Translations under genes and position numbers: made by a program
Assembly: GCA_003260075.1 (NCBI GenBank)
Contig: QLIY01000528.1
Location: forward strand, 30,092-94,091
DNA length: 64,000 bases
Direction: 5' to 3'
From: Phallusia mammillata
Taxonomy: Eukaryota; Chordata; Ascidiacea; Phlebobranchia; Ascidiidae
Shown: positions 11,201-21,163 of the stretch, one piece after another
Numbering within the stretch: position 1 is the stretch's first letter
Layout: the number at the start of each line of letters is the position of its first letter
Notes under the pieces: model-generated
Told to the model about the DNA's origin: nothing
Seen by the model: the letters and a program-made list of their open reading frames with translations, nothing else
The model's database searches: none

Positions 11201-11591
11201 TATGGCTTGACTTTTATGTTAAACGGCTAAGTTTGTGTAATTGCAATGCACATAATCTTAAAAAATCTTTTAGGAATGAAAATTTTATTGTTGAATTTCT
11301 GACCAACCTTACTAAAGTGAAGCGATTTGAAATGGCTGTCATGTTTCTTTCCAAGTCTGATCAACAGGGTGAGTTATCGTCTGTTTTCAAAAAGTGCAAT
11401 TCAAATTTTCTGTTTTGATGTTTCGAAACTAAAAGGAAATAACTGTGCTAATTTTGTGCTATAAAACATCACTGAAGATGGACAACTTTTTTTCAGCTCT
11501 TTCCTGCATATTTTCATCTTTGATGGCATCTGAGTCTTCGAGTGAAATACATAAACTGGCTAAAAAATTTGGTATTTCTGTAAATTCGTAA
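8247..11591 (+). CDS. RPAP3: RNA polymerase II-associated protein 3 (RPAP3)
   Basis: TPR co-chaperone of the R2TP/HSP90 machinery that helps assemble RNA polymerases and other large complexes. Ten exons read by eye: 8247-8396, 8490-8612, 8812-8919, 9004-9131, 9638-9759, 9961-10034, 10557-10661, 10799-11196, 11274-11368 and the last ending with TAA at 11591. The N-terminus (RENATELQDYLHDLDSWEEE) and KSYDYRSWDKLDV match human RPAP3. Exons 4-6 form one TPR triplet (GNDHLKHGRYDKAVECYTKG to VLKLEPDNKQARNELN). Exons 8-10 encode the RPAP3_C domain, from FYQFQADIRKIGHNRTNLFK to the end, which binds the AAA ATPases in homologues. The vertebrate protein has two TPR blocks; I find only one, giving roughly 460 residues. 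A hAT element lies in intron 4. Confidence 0.93.
9178..9389. mobile_element. hAT-type element in RPAP3 intron, perfect 8-bp TSD
   Basis: Ends CAGTGGTTCTCAAACTTT and reverse CAGTAGTTCTCAAACTGT; target copies GTATAAAT at 9170-9177 and 9390-9397 are identical. Only 212 bp, no transposase. Confidence 0.9.
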
Positions 11592-11773
11592 TGACAAATT
11601 GAATTTCTGTGCTTAATGGAAAATAAATGCATTTGCATAAGTCTTGTAGTAGTTATTGAGACTTCAGTAACAAGTTGTTGTTGTTTATTCTCATGGTAAG
11701 GTCAGAACGAAGCCTATTAATTATGTGCACAACTCTCACAAAAGCAATATGCATGTATTCATACAGTTGCAAG

Positions 11774-11930
11774 CAGTGGTGGGATTCAAACTTTTTGTTA
11801 GCCGGTTCTATCACAGAAGTCGTATTTTCCATCCGGTTCGGTTACAAAAAGTCCATTAACAGTATCCAGTTCGCCGATCTCATGAAATTTTGTGAGACGG
11901 TTTTATAGAACCAGCTGAATCACACCACTG
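11774..11930. mobile_element. hAT-type element, same family as 42733-42914
   Basis: Starts CAGTGGTGGGATTCAAACTT and ends CACACCACTG. Flanks GTTGCAAG (11766-11773) and GATGCAAG (11931-11938) differ at one of eight bases, as expected of an older target duplication. A second copy with the same body (AGCCGGTTCTAT, AAAAGTCCATT) sits in a SOX intron. Confidence 0.8.
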
Positions 11931-11950
11931 GATGCAAGTCATGAAAATTA

Positions 11951-12330
11951 CAGGGAATTACAACCATATTTCCTTCCCCCAAAAGGAGGACACATGGTTG
12001 AAACAACATGAAAAAAATACTTTAAGGCCCCCCCCAAAAATAAATGCTTCAGAAATTAGACAGTATACAATAGTTTGGACAAAGTGTAACGTTTGTATCA
12101 TCACAACACCAAAACAAGCTTGCATTTGTAAAACTTGTATTCTTTAAAAAATGAGCTGAAGATGTATATTTGGCTGTTTTCAAAGGCATAATTGTCACAT
12201 ATGTATTTGATAAATCAAAAATTCCATAAAAAGGAGGACATTTGGGCATTTTTTCTTGTCCTCGGAGGTCAACTTGGTTTTTGTTAAAAAGGAGGACATG
12301 TCCTCTAAAAAGAGGACGTATGGTAGGCCT
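11951..12330. mobile_element. Probable old hAT-type element with GGAGGAC motifs
   Basis: The left end reads CAGGGAATTACAACCATATT; the right end in reverse is CTGGGTAGGCCTACCATACG. The AAAAGGAGGAC motif is repeated near both ends and in the interior. I found no clear target duplication, so the limits and class are tentative. Confidence 0.4.
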
Positions 12331-13207
12331 ACCCAGCATGGGTTTTAAGTTTTAACTATGTCACCAAAACACCATACAGACAGGAAGACGATCTACTTTC
12401 ACAAACTGGCCGCATGTGGCTTGGGCTTGTTCCTTCGGACATAAACGCACTATTGCTCAACCAAAACAGTAAAGTTGTGTACATCAGAAGGTATAACTTT
12501 GATAGATTGTGCTATCCTTGGTATGGTTACGAAAAAGTTAATGTCGTTTAGCTGTGCCAGACAACTAACTGCGGCGATACAATACAAAGTCGTCAAGATT
12601 ACCTAGTAATGTTTTTTATGGCATTGCAGCTCGTGGAACAAAGTTCGCTACCTTCGTCATAAAATCGCGTTTCAGCAAACATGAACCTTCGGTGACAGCC
12701 AGTACACAAACACCTTAAGTTGAGGTGGCGTTTTCATTGACGTACCTTCGGACCTTGGAATTATAGGGCGTTTAATCTTCAACAATGTTTGCCAAGAACC
12801 CCGATATGCGTGAATTTCGTCATGCTAGGAGATCCCTTTGAACGTTGAACGATAATTGTGTCTAGCTGAGTTTTCCGGTGAGTGTAACAGGTGAATCAAA
12901 CGATAGACATTATCCAAAAGAAGAGCAGTATTTCCTCATGCTAAACTAAAATTGCCATCTAGTCACTGTAGATAGATTTACACTTAATTGTAAGGCCAAG
13001 GTGTCTAAATAATCGAAATAGTACCTGTTTGTGGTTTACTGACAGCAACGAAACTCATTATTGGTCTCTATTTAACTATAAATAATATTTTTCTCTAGAC
13101 TAAATGTTCAACTTTTTGTTCACCTAAGACTGTTATTTGGTTACTTAATCTACAGGTACCAGTAGGTTCACATTCACATACATTGTGTAGAGTACATTTC
13201 TAAGAAA

Positions 13208-15144
13208 ATGACTGATTTAAATAAACAATATGGCATTGTGCTTTGTGGGCTGGGTAGAATGGGAAAAATTCATTTAAAAAACATCATGGGAAATCGAAAA
13301 TGTTGGTGAAGTGGTAAAGTTATCTGACAGGCTATGAAATTATTATCTTAGATGATGTTGTTGTTTTTCAGTAAGACTGGAGTACATTATTGAGACAGAT
13401 CTTGAAAAAGCCAATAAAACTGTCACAGAAAATGGGCTCAACAACACCAAAGTTGTTGATTTTGTCAATGCAAAACAGGCTATAACAGATGACAGGTAAA
13501 TTTGGACAAACACCATATCACAGAACAATGTTACAAACTTTTCTTATGTTTAAAGTGTTCAAGGAGTTATAATATGTACACCAACTCATACACATGAAGA
13601 TCTTGTGCTAATGACACTACATGCAGGTTTTTTATGTTGAAATATCTGAACATTGGGGGCTTAATTATGTCTTTATCAATATTCCCTCTGTTTGTGTGCA
13701 TATCAAACATATACACATAGTCACTGAAGAGCAGTGCGTGCAGCATTTGATATTCATACTACATACTATAACCGCATATTATCTTGTGTTTCTAAGTGGT
13801 GCAAGCAGTGCTTAGGGGGAATATTGGTGTAACCTTAAACCATTAACTGTATTGCAGTTTCCTTACTTTTGCAAAGCATGTTTTGTATCTTTCAAATAAA
13901 TAACAGAGTTTTATGTTTTTCTTTCCTAACAACAAGATGAATTGATCATATACTACAATAAAATAGCTCTTTTTAGGTAAACATACCTTGTGTGAAAAAC
14001 CACTTGCTACCAATTTGAAAAAAGCTGCGGAGTGTTATAAATTGGCAGAAAAGCAAAATGTCATCCTCTTGTGTGCTTTTAACAGGTAAATTATGTTGCC
14101 TGTTTGAGTTATGTTGTGGTGTGAGCACACATGGCCTATATTACAATGCAATCTATTCATCTGTGTTATGATATTTGCAGACGGTTTGATCCACAGTTAC
14201 GTGAATTATTTTGTCGCAAATCGGAATTGGGCCTTGTTCAAAGTATAAAAATTTGCTCAAGAGATTCCCCCAGACCACCAATCGAATTTTTAAGGATATC
14301 AGGTGACCCTGTTGTCAACAGTTAGTTTTTGATCATAATAGCTGCACGGCCTTATGATTTGTCACAAACTCACAATGTAGCTGTAATGTATTCTAGGTGG
14401 TATATTCCATGATTGCATTGTGCATGATATGGATATGGCAAGGTGGATGACTGGAGAAGAGCCAGAAATGGTGTACAGCATAGGTTGCAAAATTTCTTAT
14501 TTTTAAGTAATGTCCAATTGGAAAACATAATTAACTGGTTTATTCTTAGCTCATTGTCATGATCCAGAAATCCAAGCACTTGATGACCATGATTCTGTTT
14601 TTGTTGTGATGAAATTTCCAAGTGGCATACTAGCACATATTGATGTTTCTAGACACTGTCTGTTTGGTTATGATCAAACAGTTCAGGTAATAATTTTTTT
14701 GACTGAATATGTTTGAATTTATCTTGTCAATAGATGAAAATATTTTTTTTACTGCTGCAGTTGTATGGAAGCAAGGGAAATTTGATAAGCGGCAACCCTC
14801 GAAAATCCGGGCTCATCTCTGATGGTGGAAATGTAAATGATGACATATTTTATTCATTCACAGACCGATATGAAAAGGCATATATTCAAGAGCTTGTACA
14901 CTTTGTTGAACTAATGGAGAGTAAGATATATTCTGTAAGGTAACATCTAGATTTAACAATGCACTAAAGCATATTCGATACAGATCCCAATGCTGAGTGT
15001 TGTATCAAGCCAAAGGATACTCTACAAGCAAGTTTTCTTTCACAAGCTGCTGAAGACTCATGGAAAGAAAAAAGGACAATTGATGTTGACAAACATAGAA
15101 ATTTAATTCTTGGCGAACTGGCAGAGCACCATTTGTTTAAATAG
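13208..15144 (+). CDS. Gfo/Idh/MocA oxidoreductase, inositol 2-dehydrogenase-like
   Basis: NAD(P)-dependent sugar/polyol dehydrogenase family. The N-terminal Rossmann motif GIVLCGLGRMGKIHLKN is in exon 1 (from 13208). Later exons give VIICTPTHTHEDLVL, the catalytic-type motif CEKPLA (about 13990), FNRRFDP (across 14085/14181), GIFHDCIVHDMDMARWMTGE, and DRYEKAYIQELVHFVELME. The last exon ends TAG at 15142-15144. These motifs and their spacing match bacterial-type myo-inositol 2-dehydrogenases. The one trouble is the exon 1/2 boundary: exon 1 meets TGA just past CGA AAA TGT TGG, and the only phase that suits exon 2 (starting at TAAGACTGGAGTAC, 13372) needs a donor I cannot place. This may be a sequence error, an unusual splice or a real lesion. 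Exact substrate unknown. Convergent with the C10orf67-like gene. Confidence 0.8.
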
Positions 15145-15480
15145 ATGCCTATACAGTGCAAATATCTTTTAAACTTGCATACCAGATAGTTGATAGCAAT
15201 GCTTCTAGTTGCAAAGCATTTAATTTTTTTGTTTTAAAAATGCCATGGAGTTTTATTAATTGTTGCACTACCCATTTTTTTCACTCACATTTTGTTATAC
15301 ATTGCATTTACAAAAGGTTGTGTTTTTGTATGCATTTAATTACATATTAAAATCCAGGTAGCTTGGATATATTTGTTTATTTAAGTAGGGAAGCACAGTG
15401 CCATAAAAAAACACAGTGCTCAAATATATATATATAACACATAGAAAGGCATTTAATAATTAGTTTAATCGGACATTGAA
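15145..15480. other. Convergent 3' intergenic spacer
   Basis: 336 bp between the ends of two convergent genes. It holds a short AT microsatellite (ATATATATATAT near 15427) and AT-rich 3' UTR-like sequence; nothing else seen. Confidence 0.5.
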
Positions 15481-17103
15481 TTAAGAACCTATCGGCGGCA
15501 TGAAATCACCCACATTGGGTTTTGGTGGCAAAGGTACAAAGCCATCTTCTACTTCCTCATATTCTTCTTCATCTGCACTAAAAGGATCAGTACCAATGCC
15601 ACTGGGAATAGTATTAGTTCTCTTGGCTGTGAAACCCTTGGATCCTTTCTTGATAGTAGGTAGGGGCTTGGCTGAAGGCAAATAAGGTTTAGCTTTTCCC
15701 TGAGCTGATGGTGATTGTTGGTTGGTTGGTGACTGGGATGGTCCTTCAGGACCATAGCTGATTGATGCATACTTGAGTGTTGCAGCTTGCTTTTGAAGTT
15801 GCAGACGGATATAGCTTTCATCTTTGAGTGCATGCAAGCTTGCTCTTAAAATTGCAAATTTCTTTTCCCATTGCTTTTGTGATTTGATTAGTCTCATTTT
15901 GAGGACCTGTATTTCATGTCTTTGTTGCTCAAGAATTTTTTCCATCGATTTGGAGTCTTCAATTGCGCGATTTTTTTTCTGAGCTTCTTCTCTTTCTAGG
16001 GCCAGTTTTAATTCATACTTTTTTCTTTCCTCCAAAAGGCGCCTTTCCATTTTTGCTTCCATTTCTTCAACAATTTTTGCCCGCTCTCGAGCAGCAGATG
16101 CAGATACTGCTTCATTGTCAGCCAACTTGGAAGCCATATCACGCTCTAAAGCTAGTTTTTGTCTATCAAGTTCCTGAAGGGCATTCATTTTGGCATTGTC
16201 CATCTTTTTCTTCAATTCCTCAATTTGGTGGGCAAGTCTTTGTGTTGTTTCACGTTCCTTCTCTAATTCTGTTTTGCCTTCCATTATTTCCAAGCCAAGT
16301 TGTTTGATTTTGTCCTCACGAAATTCAAGTGAAGTGGTCAAGTCATCAATTTTGTCATTTAGCTGTGAAATCTCTGCCTGTAAACTGTTGTTTTGGTCCT
16401 GCATGGAATCCAACTCTGAAGTGTCAATCTTAATTTCAGTTTGCTCTGGTTGTGCTTCAAGCTCTGCTTTCAGTTTTTCAATTTGGACTTCCAACATCTG
16501 TATAACAGACTGGTTTTGATCAAGTTGTGCTTCCAGGTTAGCAATTTTCCTTTTAGTAGATGATGAATCTGTTGCAGTAAGTTTACCAGCCAATTTCGCT
16601 TCATAGTACTTCTTGTATTGGGATGCCATTTTGACCAGGGCATCTTGCAACTGTTGTTTAAAACTGCGCCGAACAACAGCAACACGTTCCTCATGAATAT
16701 CTTGCAAGTCACGCAGTCTGTCATTGACTTTAGAATATAAATCAAAAGCTTTGTTTTGCAACTTTTCTTCAAAAGCGGCTTTCAAAACCTGTTTGCTAAA
16801 TTGGAGATCTCTTTTCAGTGTAGCCATGTCTTCCACAAGGGTTTGCACTGTATCTGTCATTTGCTTAATGTCCAGTATTTCTGTGTCATTTGTTTGTGTA
16901 AATTGGTCTGATGTCAGAAAACCAACTTGCAACTTGTCAGCCAACGATGGCCGAAGAGACTTTTCAAATTCATCTCCAAAAAACTCCATGGCAAGCACAT
17001 CTCCATCATGATCCATGCTTTCATTTCCAATTATTTGCTGTTGGCTTAATAACATAGACTGGGACATGTTGCCAATACGTTGAAATGAAAATCGACAAAA
17101 CAA
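15481..17103 (-). CDS. C10orf67: C10orf67-like coiled-coil protein, single exon
   Basis: A 540-residue open frame without introns. Residues about 55-150 (QVGFLTSDQFTQTNDTEILD and RRSFKQQLQDALVKMASQYK) resemble the conserved N-terminal region of human C10orf67. From about residue 160 to 430 the protein is a long coiled coil rich in E, K, Q and L with heptad spacing. The C-terminal tail is low-complexity, proline- and glycine-rich (FVPLPPKPNVGDFMPPIGS). The function of this family is not established; no catalytic motif is visible. The first Met is 12 residues upstream of MSQSMLLSQQQ; the second Met may be the real start. The homology call is from memory of the family, so moderate. Confidence 0.65.
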   Translation of the reverse strand: MFCRFSFQRIGNMSQSMLLSQQQIIGNESMDHDGDVLAMEFFGDEFEKSLRPSLADKLQVGFLTSDQFTQTNDTEILDIKQMTDTVQTLVEDMATLKRDLQFSKQVLKAAFEEKLQNKAFDLYSKVNDRLRDLQDIHEERVAVVRRSFKQQLQDALVKMASQYKKYYEAKLAGKLTATDSSSTKRKIANLEAQLDQNQSVIQMLEVQIEKLKAELEAQPEQTEIKIDTSELDSMQDQNNSLQAEISQLNDKIDDLTTSLEFREDKIKQLGLEIMEGKTELEKERETTQRLAHQIEELKKKMDNAKMNALQELDRQKLALERDMASKLADNEAVSASAARERAKIVEEMEAKMERRLLEERKKYELKLALEREEAQKKNRAIEDSKSMEKILEQQRHEIQVLKMRLIKSQKQWEKKFAILRASLHALKDESYIRLQLQKQAATLKYASISYGPEGPSQSPTNQQSPSAQGKAKPYLPSAKPLPTIKKGSKGFTAKRTNTIPSGIGTDPFSADEEEYEEVEDGFVPLPPKPNVGDFMPPIGS

Positions 17104-17585
17104 CCGGAGTATAAGAATGAGTCTACAAAAATAGTAAATTAATTTACTTATTTCAAGGATCTCTCTGTTGAGTATGTACTTATTTTATCGTGGGACTTTT
17201 AAAAGCTTCAAAACTGTTTCAGAACAACACTAGCATCTGTTTGCATTAAACCATTCCTTCGCTGCACACCACACATGTAGAAATTTGTTAACTTTTTATC
17301 AGAAACCAAAACCACGAAAGTGTATTTGTTCGTAAACGGGAAAGCACCCATTCCCATGGTAATACAGGGTCACAAGGGGCGATGGTAAGCAATAAACTTT
17401 TTTTAATTCGAGGGTTGTGATGAGTCTGTTTCGCTTGGTGAAATTAAACATAGCGACACAATAGCAGTAAAATTATTTACATTTAGATTAATTTTAACAA
17501 CACCTAAAGTTGTAATTTTCACAAAATTAGCTGTTTTAATGAAAAACGAGATTGAGAAGAATTGAGGGACATAACAAGAACTATA

Positions 17586-18155
17586 GGGGTTTGACTGCCT
17601 GATTGCCTGACTGAGCTGACTGGCCTGATTTTGGCGGCAGTGTTTCACAATATATTTTCGGACTGACTCTAACCCTAACCTGACCCTAACCCAGGGGTGG
17701 GCAACCTGCGGCACGCGGGCTCCCCCCCCCCGTGCGGCCCGCAGAGACGCTTGGATATCAAATGTACTGGCAAACGAGTTCAACTATTATATTTTTTTGA
17801 GCAGATTAATGTGCCTGTTGCCAGTTTTCTGTTACCTGACAAAATGTGGCTACAATCAAATGCGAATTATACTTATATTTAAGCATATTCGGTAAGCAAC
17901 GAAGCAAAATCACCTTATGTTATACACAGATCTAATTTTGACAATTGCAATTGCCCCCACAGTAAAAAAGGTTGCCCACCACTGCCATAACCCCAACCCT
18001 AACCGTAAACCAATTCTCAATCACCCAAGTCAGGACTTCTGTGTTGCAGTCAGGCCTTTCCCAATCGTCGAAAATCGGAAATATATTTTGTGAAACACTG
18101 CCGCCTAAGTCAGGCCGGTCAGCCCAGTCAGGCAATCAGGCTTTTAGTCGACCCC
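17586..18155. mobile_element. Inverted-repeat element with perfect 8-bp TSD, split by a hAT
   Basis: About 70-bp inverted ends share GCCTGATTGCCTGACTG and GGCGGCAGTGTTTCACAA. Flanking 8-bp copies GAACTATA are identical (17578-17585 and 18156-18163). Next to the left arm are CCCTAACC telomere-like words. A hAT element (17692-17984) interrupts the middle. The outer ends start GGGG rather than CAG, so the superfamily is uncertain. Confidence 0.8.
17692..17984. mobile_element. hAT-type element nested in another transposon
   Basis: Ends CAGGGGTGGGCAACCTGC and reverse CAGTGGTGGGCAACCTTT. Target copies CCCTAACC (17684-17691) and CCATAACC (17985-17992) differ at one base. It includes a run of nine C near 17722. 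Confidence 0.8.
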
Positions 18156-19299
18156 GAACTATATGTTGCGAAGTGCCCCAAGATGTATTAACTTTGCTGG
18201 TCACAACCTCTTCTATTTTGATCAGGGAGAGCGAAATCCGAATGGTAAATTTCAGTTAGCCTACTTAAAAACCCCGAACTGAAGTTGAACCCGAACCGAA
18301 CCAGTAAATATGCAGCGTGTAAATCCTTTGTGGAATAATTGCACCACAAACGATATTGATTCAAGCATAGCACTGAGCAATATGTAAGATATGTAACAGC
18401 TAGGTCTATATGGACTTGAACAAAGTTGTTACGATCTTGCCAATTTTATTTTTAATAGGATATGGCCGATGTTTGAATCGGGTAGCCTAATTTGTCCGAA
18501 ACGGAACAAAAGTCGAAATATAGGTCTAATATGATTAACCCGACCCAATAAAAGCACCCTGAACCAGCAGGGTTGCCAGGTACTGTCGGCTGGATTCGGA
18601 CAGTATTTGTCTGAAAATCGGACATTTTTAGGACAAAAAAAACGAGAGCGTAAAATTGCTAACAAGGTATCAATATCGAGGTGCCAACTGCCATTTTTTG
18701 TGCGTTTACGTTCTCTACACTCATAAGCGCCGAGTTTTACACAAATGCAAAGTTATTACTTATGCGTGCAACCACAAAAACTGAAATTCAAACTTAAAGC
18801 CCAACAAACTTCCCATCTTGGAAAAACGATATGATTGAAATAATATTTAGTTGGCAATTCCAGCACGTTGCTGTAGCGTTTATCATTGGTTTCGTACTGT
18901 TTAAAAAATGTTTCATCAACTCTAAATTCTCGCGACCCAAGCATTTTGTTAGCATGTAGGTTTGTGAAAAATACTATTGTCAGTTGCTATTTTCACATAA
19001 AACAGTAGGTAAACAAACGTAATTATTCTAACAAATAAGAACTGTGAGCTCTGTGTTGAGAACACAGCAAATCAATTCGAGGTTTAATTTGAGAGACGAC
19101 AAGCCGAAGATCGTCCTCTACTTCCAGCTAATCTTGATCTGTATTTGCTTTAAATATAAGATAGTGCAGAAGACGCATCTGTTTGCACAGGTGCGCTTAG
19201 CTTATTGCATTGTAACAATGCAATAATAATCAAATGGTTGAAAAAAGTCCAAGTTGATTAATACTGTAGATGCGATACTTATATTCATGAGAAATTTAA

Positions 19300-19372
19300 A
19301 ATATTTCGCGACCCAGCCCGGAAGGTCTCGCGACCCGAATTTGGGTCGCGACCCACTATTTGCGGACCCCTG
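19300..19372. mobile_element. Right end of a hAT-like element
   Basis: The sequence ends GTCGCGACCCACTATTTGCG then GACCCCTG, whose reverse (CAGGGGTCCGCAAATAG) is a typical hAT terminus. I could not find the matching left end or target duplication. Confidence 0.4.
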
Positions 19373-19670
19373 GTCTATGGCCTGAAACCAGTATACCAGA
19401 ACACCAGAATTTTGTTTACGCATGTCTTTAGTCCAATAACAAAAAATGTGACAGAAAACAAGGAATTTAATGCATACTCTCTCAGAACAATTTTAAGTAT
19501 TGTCCTAGGCCTAAAAGCTAGAATTGTTTTGTTTTTTTCTGTTCTTAACGTCCGCAATTTAAATCTGGCCATTATATGCTATATTGCTGGTATAAATAAA
19601 GTATAAAGTACATGGACGCGCTGTTTCAAGTTTTGGCTTGAAAGTTGAAAAAATACAATATNAAACTGGA

Positions 19671-19800
19671 GTGCCGTTTGATGGCTACACTAGCCAATGC
19701 GGCCGATCTCTCGTCACCAGCTGCACTGATGAGACCTTATAGGTCGAAACAGTGTGCACTGTCTGCAGCTTATCATTTATTGGCTCTATGCTTTTACAAT
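19671..19800 (+). repeat. Hammerhead-bearing dispersed repeat, copy A
   Basis: Shares an order of blocks with copies at 24300-24545 and 56756-56865: ACTGGAGTGC..., then TCACCAGCTGCACTGATGAG, the ribozyme, then GCAGCTTATCAT and TATTGGCTC. No open frame. An outer helix (GCCAAT 19693-19698 with ATTGGC 19779-19784) could extend ribozyme stem I. An 'n' base lies just upstream (19662). Confidence 0.75.
19719..19770 (+). ncRNA. Type I hammerhead self-cleaving ribozyme, core intact
   Basis: All hammerhead core elements are in order. Stem I AGCTGCA (19719-19725) pairs perfectly with TGCAGCT (19764-19770). Core CTGATGA is at 19726-19732. Stem II is GACC (19733-19736), loop TTATA, GGTC (19742-19745). 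Core GAAA is at 19746-19749. Stem III ACAGT pairs with ACTGT around loop GTGC (19749-19762). The predicted cleavage site follows the C at 19763 (GTC). Stem I is the open helix, so type I, with the very short stem III seen in metazoan retrozyme and Penelope-associated hammerheads. Activity is predicted, not shown. Confidence 0.85.
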
Positions 19801-20424
19801 ATAAGATGACTTTCAAAACCTGCAATAATCTTTTATGACGTCACGCGAAGTCGTACTCTATACATGTTGGACATGAAAACATACGTTTTTCTATAAAGCA
19901 AACAGAGCAGAATACTGGTATTTCGTCAACATTTTAGTATTGCCTCATGATTGCCAGCCTGCCAATGAATTTCTGAGTTGTTTTCTGGAGTGCGAGAAGT
20001 AATAATTATTGCATTAATGCATTAAAAATTATAATATTTGACGATTTTTTAGTTATGGCGTAGTTTGAAAGATTGTGTGATACCTTACAAGGCTGAAAAT
20101 ACATGTTTTACGCTTTAAATTTGTGTCCGTAAACGATTCCGTTTCGCCCGGATCCCAACAAATTATTCGGCCGAAACCGAATCTTTGTAAAAATGACCGA
20201 TTCGGCCGAATAAATTCGGTAAACCGAATATTCGGTACATCTTTAAATAAAACATGTAGCTCGATCGATGTCGGCTCATTGTAATTATCAGAAAGGATAA
20301 AATTGAAACGGTCGTGATTATGTTGCTAAATACCGTATCTTTCTATAAGAAAATTATTCCATACTTTTTGCACTGATTGACCGATACCAATTCGCATGTA
20401 GCCAAGACATGTATGGGATCCATT

Positions 20425-20690
20425 CATGCTCACACTGAGTCGATGGGCCGTCGAGCTGCTTTTGTTTTTATTGCAAGTGTGAATAATTTTATTTGAGTTT
20501 GTGACTTTTATTTAGTTCAACCTACCAAATTCTGCTTGGGCGGAGCAAAAAGCCTGTTCACATGCACAAATTTTCCCTAAGTGTTTTGCTCTGGGTAACA
20601 GTATAGGTGGCTAAAAAAGGTTTAGAACTCACAATCTTGTGAACACAACACAGTTGCGCTACCAACTCAGTCATCTCGGTGGTTACGGTA
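20425..20690 (-). repeat. tRNA-derived SINE, copy 1
   Basis: Read on the minus strand it begins with a tRNA-like head: box A-like GACTGAGTTGGTAGCGC and box B-like GAGTTCTAAACC around a stem GTGTTGTGTTCACAAGAT. A shared body follows (CAGAGCAAAACACTTAGG, GGTTGAACTAAAT, CAATAAAAACA, AGCAGCTCGACGG). The same order recurs at 62280-62542. Confidence 0.65.
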
Positions 20691-20773
20691 GTTAGAACTG
20701 TACAAAGATACGTTTTGTAATATTCTATAGGTTGTTCCAAAGTCTAACACTTTAGGCGGTAATGGTGCTGACA

Positions 20774-20853
20774 CATAGGCGGTAATGGTGCTGACTCGGC
20801 AATTATTCTTACCATAAACCCAAATTGCTGAGTTAGCACCATAAACGCCTATG
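20774..20853. repeat. 80-bp near-perfect palindrome
   Basis: Arms of 30 bp, starting CATAGGCGGTAATGGTGCT and ending with its inverse ...CACCATAAACGCCTATG, match at about 26 of 30 positions around a 20-bp loop. A direct copy of TAGGCGGTAATGGTGCTGAC lies just before (from 20753). Probably a small inverted-repeat transposon remnant. Confidence 0.6.
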
Positions 20854-21163
20854 CTCCGTTGCGCCACCTATCAGAAAATCCCAGACCGGCCGCTAGCTAA
20901 ATTCCAGTGTTAGTAGCTCTGCCGTCTTAAATAAGCTACCCATGTGTACGTAGTCTTTTGATTTTTTTCCCACCAGCCACTAAATTTCTCTCGTTTCTCG
21001 CCCCTTTTTCTAATTTCTCTCCGATGTCATATGCGCTTGGAAGTTGGGACTGAAAAGAACTGACGTGTGTTTAATTCTAGGTTGATCTGCAATAAAAAGT
21101 AGGGACGGGAACGCTAAGTGTCACGTGTTTGTTATTTTTGAATTCATTTTCATCCAAAACAGA

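Larger units (their letters stand above)
11592..13207. other. Intergenic region RPAP3 to Idh-like gene
   Basis: About 1.6 kb. The first third holds two hAT-like elements (11774-11930 and about 11951-12330). The stretch 12340-13200 has no repeat or open frame I can support; it should contain the 5' region of the oxidoreductase gene. Confidence 0.45.
17104..21163. other. Repeat-rich 4-kb intergenic interval
   Basis: Between the C10orf67-like gene and SPCS1 I find no gene. It holds a nested transposon pair (17586-18155), telomere-like CCCTAA words, the right end of a hAT-like element near 19372, a hammerhead-ribozyme repeat (about 19671-19800), a SINE (20425-20690), a small palindrome (20774-20853), and two short A+T stretches with TTCGGCCGAA motifs (20150-20240). 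Confidence 0.6.

Noticed and set aside
11592-13207. Short open frames between RPAP3 and the Idh-like gene
   Set aside because: They overlap hAT-like repeats or show no conserved motif.
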